From contig DBWJ01000053.1 of NCBI GenBank assembly GCA_002308955.1, positions 1-9,258 of the forward strand: a stretch of DNA of 9,258 nucleotides, read 5' to 3'. The notes under the pieces are model-generated. The model saw only the letters and a list, made by a program, of their open reading frames with translations, was not told where the DNA came from and ran no database searches. The position numbers were made by a program, and so were the translations under genes. This DNA is from Lachnoclostridium sp. UBA1241 (GTDB taxonomy: Bacteria > Bacillota > Clostridia > Lachnospirales > Lachnospiraceae). This document shows positions 5,801-9,258 of the stretch, piece by piece (position 1 is the first letter of the stretch; every line of letters begins with the position of its first letter).

Positions 5801-7904
5801 GGTACCCACCGAAGCCGGAACTTACTATGTACAGGCAGTCATTCCCGAGACCTCGACCTATTGCGGTGCTACCCCGGTTAAACAGTTTGTCATCGAAAAG
5901 GCGAAAAATGACCTGGATGAAAAACCCGTGACCGACGAGAAAGTAATGCGCGGCGGAGAGGTTTCGCTTAAGGATTATGCGAAGGATGCAAACGGAGAAG
6001 TTACGTATGCGTTAGAAACACCGGTTGACGGCGTAAGTGTTGACAAAGACGGAAAGCTTACGGTTTCGTCCGATGTTTTGAAGGATACCGAAATCATAGT
6101 TAAGATTTCTGCAGCCGGAGACAAAAATCATGACTCTGAAGAGAAAATCGTTACGGTAAAGGTCCTTGATAAGAATCCGAGTACGCTTTCAGTTACGATA
6201 TCCGGCAAGGAATATGACGGAACGACAGCGATATCCTCGATTTCGGGCATTCCGGACGGTGTGACCCCCGAAATCCTTTATCAGAAGAAAAATGCCTCGG
6301 GTGTATATGAAGACATTCCTTCCGGCACGGTTCCGAAAGACGCGGGCGAATACCGCATCATCGTTACGACGGCGGAAACCGCAACGATATGCGGAGCAAC
6401 TGTTGAAAAAGAATTTGTTATCAGCCACGCGCCGGTTACGGTAACAGCCGACGACAAGACAATCGTGTATGGTAGCGGCGACCCGACGCTAACCTACAAG
6501 ACCGAAGGTTTAAAGGACGAGAGCACCATATTAATCGTCAAACTTGAGATTTATCCGGATACCCTTGAGGTCGGCAATCATTCGATTACCCCTGTGGGTG
6601 AAAAGATTCAGGGAAATTACGAGATTACCTATGTTCCGGGTGTTTTGAAAGTTGAAAAGGCTGAGATTCCGTCCGAGAGTCTTAAGCTTGAGCAAAAGGA
6701 CATCACCTACGGCGAAGAGCTTCCGGTTCCTGTAATTAAGGGTTTGCCGGATGAGCTTGACCCGGATGATTTTATTATCGAGTATAAGCCGAAAGAGGGC
6801 GGAAGCTATGATACAAAGGTTCCGACCGAAGCCGGTGAGTATACGGTTCGCGTAACCATTCCGGAATCGTTACACTACATCGAAAAGACGTTGGAGACCG
6901 AGTTCAAGATTGAACTCGCAGAAGACCCCGCAGTTATTGATACCGTCGACAAGGAGGTTCTCAACAATCCTGATTCCGAGTCCCCGAGCCATTCCGTAAA
7001 CCTTGAGGATTTGGTGAGCGGTGCTAAAGGAAAGGTTACATTTGCGATTGACCCCGACTTGTCCGAAGTAAAGGATGCGACCATCAAATCAGACGGTACG
7101 CTGGTACCCGGAAAGGGAACCGGAACGCTCTATGTGGTTGTGAAAGTCGATGGCAGCGACAACCATTACGGCAAAGAAAAGACAATCAAAATCATTGTGA
7201 AAGAAAAGCCGAAGGAAGACCCGAAGGAAGATCCCAAGACTGATCCGAAAGAAGATCCTAAGACTGACCCGAAGGAGGATCCGAAAGAAGACCCTCATGG
7301 CATCGGCGGTGATGGACCGGAAGACCCGCACGGAATCGGCGGAGACGGACCGGAGGATCCTAAGACTGATCCGAAGGAAGATCCCAAAGAAGATCCTCAC
7401 GGAATCGGAGGGGACGGTCCGGAGGACCCGCACGGAATCGGCGGAGATGGTCCGGAAACACCCGATCCGAGTGCGAAGACGTTGTATAAGGCGGATATCG
7501 GCGGTAAGAAGACCTCTTATCTGAAGGGGACGAAGAAGCCGATTCCCGTGGCATTTCACGGAAGCAAGGGCGTCGAGAAGCTGATAGAGAGCTTCCTCGG
7601 AATTTCGGTCGGCGGGAAAGCGCTTGTCAAGGGCGAGGATTTCACGCTTGATGGAAAGGGCGTTGTTACGTTCCTTCCGAAGTTCCTTGAGACATTGCCT
7701 GCAGGCGAATATAGTGTCGTCGTCTCATTTGCCGACGGCGACGCGGTACTGCTTTCGCTGATTGTGACGATTCCGCCGGCAACCGATGCTTCACCGACAA
7801 CCGGTGATGCTGTCAACGTGTTACTGATCTGGTTTATTCTGTTTCTTGCGGGTGCAATGCTTTCGCTTGTTATGGCTGTAAAGCAGAGAAGAGCGTACCG
7901 ATAG
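2871..7904 (+). CDS. Giant sortase-anchored adhesin: choice-of-anchor-A domain, SpaA domain, Ig-like/MBG repeats
   Basis: A 1677-residue cell-surface protein. ATG 2871 begins a signal peptide (MRGKAKR, then hydrophobic to about residue 22); the SD is weak (AAGGG 2854-2858, spacing about 12). Residues about 55-345 resemble the choice-of-anchor-A/ice-binding-like adhesive domain, ending RVIWNF...GTILAPYGKVT...GVLVADKVEIRGEFH. Residues about 358-490 are a SpaA/Cna-B-type domain with a likely isopeptide triad: K365, E437 in LKETQAPNGY, and N487 in FENTK. Residues about 495-1440 alternate two Ig-like modules: a W-x-YGE/YDG type (W502, W681, W761, W934, Y1115, a last one near 1275, plus an MBG YGS module near 1190) and a type carrying NGD/KGEVT-F/Y-AI and DNH/ENH. 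Residues 1446-1535 are a KEDP/KTDP/HGIGGDGPEDP stalk. Residues about 1540-1635 form an X2-like domain. The end is SPTTGD (1641-1646), a membrane helix and KQRRAYR, an LPXTG-like sorting signal. Inferred role: adhesion to host, plant fibre or other cells; the ligand is unknown. No sortase gene is nearby. Confidence 0.9.
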   Translation: MRGKAKRIVSIFLALMMILTGIPGRQAAVKKATAAGVTYEKGSDLGDLLGLMQEFGIFAFTEVRDISHVHSNMITGNLLANPDGQEQYASGEFTIKDGNGRTASSSFVNYIGKFSELQSKHTNMMVGYTGDRLVVGSENSIENYDTGKFRVNGCTIQNSSIVEKETNSEKFINLSNLQRSFGYYSGQLAAMPETGAVADLAKTNGRTITTNLSSGVAVINIKASAMNGSNNQINIHTSGAVLVINVDMEGATSYTFPAAIGTVINGSAVERGEENFRHPENNRVIWNFIDSTKPDGRFRGEITINALTAGTILAPYGKVTSKENGIEGVLVADKVEIRGEFHRINPYSGFPQPKPISNADFGLIKTYAGADLTALTDAERKELLDNTKFTLYKQNGTTVVAGPKALSWNVDKACAEVLFQAVNCGTSSDTYYFKLKETQAPNGYTMSDITVDCKVVRDAKTGLLKAFYKRSTEDASAYSEAFPSFENTKKQAIHPEVEIDSWKYGETSSEPSIKAGGNPGNAEVTYTYYKKNSDNTYTELSGKPQNAGGYKVVANVAETAQYESGTASKEFHIDMADNTLTATSSQVSVQRSEEYHDPNTIDLSKVISGGNGDITYTIEGNDYGCSVDSSGVFSSGNEANKTVTVKITAGGDENHNPKTVSVTVNVTTKKVNSPSVSMEDWTYGETVPTPVVTNNQSTHKPTYEYVNTDTNENLGEKPELPGNYKVIITVKGDKNYEQASASDTFTIHKATPTVTVSQEGWTYGETATQPVHTETGVKKQDNITVESIQYKEKGDSDSSYTSTVPTDAGTYIVRVTTKEDAKYFSTSKTAEFTIAKASDPGEVTKTADVMRDNSIDLSTLVSGAKGEVSFAITSDNTGSSVSGTTLNAGNKAGTVIVTVTITDSDNHVGRTEQITITVGDKKTIVNPEVTITGWTYGEYNSSTNAPHITDTSNPGGATDITYRYKKAGEGDEAYTTKVPTEAGTYYVQAVIPETSTYCGATPVKQFVIEKAKNDLDEKPVTDEKVMRGGEVSLKDYAKDANGEVTYALETPVDGVSVDKDGKLTVSSDVLKDTEIIVKISAAGDKNHDSEEKIVTVKVLDKNPSTLSVTISGKEYDGTTAISSISGIPDGVTPEILYQKKNASGVYEDIPSGTVPKDAGEYRIIVTTAETATICGATVEKEFVISHAPVTVTADDKTIVYGSGDPTLTYKTEGLKDESTILIVKLEIYPDTLEVGNHSITPVGEKIQGNYEITYVPGVLKVEKAEIPSESLKLEQKDITYGEELPVPVIKGLPDELDPDDFIIEYKPKEGGSYDTKVPTEAGEYTVRVTIPESLHYIEKTLETEFKIELAEDPAVIDTVDKEVLNNPDSESPSHSVNLEDLVSGAKGKVTFAIDPDLSEVKDATIKSDGTLVPGKGTGTLYVVVKVDGSDNHYGKEKTIKIIVKEKPKEDPKEDPKTDPKEDPKTDPKEDPKEDPHGIGGDGPEDPHGIGGDGPEDPKTDPKEDPKEDPHGIGGDGPEDPHGIGGDGPETPDPSAKTLYKADIGGKKTSYLKGTKKPIPVAFHGSKGVEKLIESFLGISVGGKALVKGEDFTLDGKGVVTFLPKFLETLPAGEYSVVVSFADGDAVLLSLIVTIPPATDASPTTGDAVNVLLIWFILFLAGAMLSLVMAVKQRRAYR
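4365..7203 (+). repeat. Diverged alternating Ig-like/MBG modules within the adhesin
   Basis: Protein-level repeats of about 80-90 residues. Type 1 starts with W-x-YGE and ends PxxAGxYxVxxxxxE...Y/F, then a short strand; starts lie near nt 4374, 4911, 5151, 5670, 6213 (YDG variant) and 6700. Type 2 is the region with SGxxGxVTYAI and xGDxNH; copies lie near nt 4600-4880, 5390-5640, 5910-6170 and 6905-7200. One MBG-type YGSGDP module lies near 6435-6660. Some DNA similarity survives (TGGACTTACGG at both 4911 and 5151), but most copies have diverged, implying old duplication rather than active slippage. Confidence 0.8.
7260..7463 (+). repeat. 102-bp tandem repeat in the adhesin stalk
   Basis: Two adjacent 102-bp units (7260-7361 and 7362-7463), each encoding 34 residues as KTDP-KEDP-KEDP and then two copies of HGIGGDGPEDP; the second unit changes to ...GPETPDP at its end. 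Further KEDP/KTDP tetrapeptides precede it from about 7206. The two units differ mainly at third codon positions, so the peptide is more conserved than the DNA. The region is charged and Pro/Gly-rich, as expected for a wall-spanning stalk. Confidence 0.9.
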
Positions 7905-7968
7905 TACGCCGAATCGTAACCCGAACGAAAACGTAATATTCCATAGAACCGACAGACTGCACAAAAAT

Positions 7969-8000
7969 ACCGCGGATTTCCGAAACCGGAAACCCGCGGT
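7969..8000. terminator. Bidirectional terminator between convergent genes
   Basis: Arms 7969-7982 and 7987-8000 form a 14-bp stem with a four-base loop. On the + strand TTTTCTTT follows (7999 onward); on the - strand the tract after the stem reads TATTTTTG (complement of 7961-7968). The single imperfect position (7976/7993) is an A-C mismatch in + strand RNA but a G-U wobble in - strand RNA, so the hairpin is better paired for the leftward paaK-ACT operon. It serves the adhesin from the left and the ACT gene from the right. Confidence 0.9.
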
Positions 8001-8026
8001 TTTCTTTATGTAATCTTATGAATCGA

Positions 8027-8467
8027 TTAAGCAATCGAGTTGATTTCTTCCTGCGAGAATACGGAAATGCCGTTCTCGTTGAAAATCTTAAGGCCGGCCT
8101 CACGGTCGGAGAGGCGGAAGATAATCAGCGCGTTGTTGCCTTCGCTGTAGTTGAAGGAATACAGGTACTCGATGGAAATTCCCGCGTTGTCGAGCAGGCA
8201 GAGCAGCTTATTCAGTCCGCCGGGTTCATTGGGAACACGCGCGCAGATGACGTGGTTCTTACGGGCGGAGTAGCCGTTCTCCTTTAAGAGCGCAAGGCTG
8301 CGGTCATTGTCGCGTTCGCGGACAATAAAGCGAACCAGTCCGAATCCGGAGGTGTCCGCAATCGACATTGCAAGAATGTCGATGTCATTGTCGGCAAGAA
8401 GCGTGGTCAGTTTGGAAAGCGTTCCCTTAATGTTCTCAAGAAATACGGTAATCTGATGAATATACAT
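8027..8467 (-). CDS. Double ACT-domain protein, partner of phenylacetate-CoA ligase
   Basis: A 146-residue cytoplasmic protein. Its start is supported by AGGAGGT (complement of 8474-8480), six bases before the ATG at 8467. Two ACT domains are visible. The first (about residues 3-68) runs from ITVFLENIKGTLSKLTTLLAD through SIADTSGFGLVRFIV. The second (about 71-140) has VICARVPNEPGGLNKLLCLLDNAGISIEYLYSF. The pattern of a Gly-containing loop before the first helix (KG, PGG) is the usual ligand site for small effectors, often amino acids, so a sensing or allosteric role is inferred. It begins 14 bases after the ligase stop, so the two are almost certainly co-transcribed, as is common in Clostridia and some archaea. 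Length is typical of this family (about 140 residues). The ligand is not known from the sequence; an aromatic amino or aryl acid is a reasonable guess from context. Confidence 0.9.
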   Translation of the reverse strand: MYIHQITVFLENIKGTLSKLTTLLADNDIDILAMSIADTSGFGLVRFIVRERDNDRSLALLKENGYSARKNHVICARVPNEPGGLNKLLCLLDNAGISIEYLYSFNYSEGNNALIIFRLSDREAGLKIFNENGISVFSQEEINSIA

Positions 8468-8481
8468 TTTTCTACCTCCTA

Positions 8482-9258
8482 TTAAGCGTTGGTCAGGTTT
8501 CTGCGGTCGATTACACGCTTTGCCTTACCCTCGGAACGGGGCAGGGACTTCGGTGCAACAAGCGTAATTTTGGCGGCAATGCCGACAACGGACTTGATGC
8601 GCTCCGCAATCGTGTTCTTGAGGTCTTCGATGTCGCTGACCTTATCGGTGAACATCTCCTCGGAGAGTTCAACCTGCACCTCGAGTTTGTCGGTGGAGTT
8701 CACGCGGTCTACGATCAGGCAGTAGAACGGAGCAACCCCGTCAAGGCCGACAAGACAGGTCTCAATCTGGCTCGGGAATACGTTGACGCCGCGGATAACA
8801 AGCATGTCATCGGTACGGCCGGTAAGACGGCTGATTCGGTGGAACGTACGGCCGCATGCACAGGGCTCATCGATAATGGAACAGATATCGTGCGTCCGGT
8901 AACGAAGCATCGGCATGCCGGTCTTCGTGATGGTGGTAAACACCAGCTCACCCTTTTCGCCGTTCGGGAGAGGCTCGCCGGTTTCGGGATTGATGATCTC
9001 CACGATGACGTTGTCCTCGTTTACGTGCATGCCGTGCTTTTCAAGACACTCAAATGCTACACCCGGGCCGCCGATTTCGGTCAGTCCGTAGATATCGCAT
9101 GCGTCGAAATCGAAGAGATCTTCAAGATGCTGACGCATCTCCTCGGTCCAGGGCTCTGCGCCGAAGACACCGGACTTCAGTTTTACTTTATCAAGAAGTC
9201 CCGCTTCTTTCAAGGTCTCTCCGAGATAAGTTGCATAGGAAGGGGTACAGCAGAGCAT
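8482..9258 (-). CDS. paaK: Phenylacetate-CoA ligase, C-terminal part (5' end outside window)
   Basis: The leftward frame is open to the window edge and ends at TAA (complement of 8482-8484), giving 258 residues. The Met at the edge is internal, since the family is about 430 residues long. Adenylate-forming enzyme motifs are clear: YGLTEIGGPG (fragment residues 57-66), GELVFTTITKTGMPMLRYRTHDI, the hinge RLTGRTDDMLVIRGVNVFPSQIE, and the C-terminal LPRSEGKAKRVIDRR typical of the PaaK family. A CACG element (EPCACGRTFHR) is also family-typical. The enzyme activates phenylacetate or related aryl acids to the CoA thioester using ATP, through an acyl-adenylate, in the cytoplasm. In anaerobic Firmicutes such genes often sit with indolepyruvate ferredoxin oxidoreductase and serve aromatic amino acid/aryl acid interconversion rather than aerobic phenylacetate breakdown; the upstream genes that would show this are outside the window. 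Exact substrate is inferred. Confidence 0.94.
   Translation of the reverse strand: MLCCTPSYATYLGETLKEAGLLDKVKLKSGVFGAEPWTEEMRQHLEDLFDFDACDIYGLTEIGGPGVAFECLEKHGMHVNEDNVIVEIINPETGEPLPNGEKGELVFTTITKTGMPMLRYRTHDICSIIDEPCACGRTFHRISRLTGRTDDMLVIRGVNVFPSQIETCLVGLDGVAPFYCLIVDRVNSTDKLEVQVELSEEMFTDKVSDIEDLKNTIAERIKSVVGIAAKITLVAPKSLPRSEGKAKRVIDRRNLTNA

Noticed and set aside
7201..7460. CRISPR-like array
   Set aside because: The repeats are in-frame coding repeats with no unique spacers, lying within one open frame.
7089..7559. 156-codon - strand frame with repetitive Arg/Ile/Phe-rich peptide
   Set aside because: It is the antisense of the KEDP/HGIGGDGP repeat; its repetitiveness is inherited from the coding strand.

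Overview
The window looks like a chromosomal stretch from a Gram-positive Clostridia member, most likely Lachnospiraceae or a close relative (inference). The signs are strong AGGAGG-type ribosome binding sites, a lipoprotein with a Gram-positive style lipobox, a very large secreted protein ending in an LPXTG-like sorting signal (SPTTGD, membrane helix, basic tail), and a phenylacetate-CoA ligase followed by a double-ACT protein, a pairing common in anaerobic Firmicutes. No rRNA, tRNA, CRISPR array or insertion sequence was seen.

Layout. 1-414 (+): the 3' end of a malic enzyme gene, closed by a hairpin at 431-457. 486-1619 (+): a lipoprotein resembling an exported trigger factor, with an FKBP-type prolyl isomerase domain, followed by a hairpin terminator at 1644-1690. 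About 1716-2678 (+): an AT-rich defence-type cassette with its own promoter, a short GC-rich structured leader, and an Abi_2/AbiF-family HEPN protein whose true start is ambiguous. 2711-2790: a good sigma-A-type promoter followed by a short hairpin with a short T-run. 2871-7904 (+): a 1677-residue surface protein with a signal peptide, a choice-of-anchor-A/ice-binding-like adhesive domain, a SpaA-type isopeptide domain, about eleven alternating Ig-like/MBG modules, a KEDP/HGIGGDGP low-complexity stalk and a sortase signal. 7969-8000: a bidirectional terminator between convergent genes. 8027-8467 (-) and 8482-9258 (-): a double-ACT protein and the 3' two-thirds of phenylacetate-CoA ligase, in an operon entering the window from the right.

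How the parts relate. The flanking genes are metabolic (malate to pyruvate; activation of aryl acids to CoA thioesters). The middle is accessory: secretion/folding, a probable abortive-infection or toxin-antitoxin module, and an adhesin. The lipoprotein isomerase could help fold secreted proteins such as the adhesin, but nothing in the sequence ties the two together. The most interesting part is the Abi_2 cassette. It has a GC-rich hairpin leader of the kind expected for an RNA partner of AbiF-like HEPN RNases. Its best Shine-Dalgarno/ATG pair is one base out of frame with the protein, across a run of six A's.
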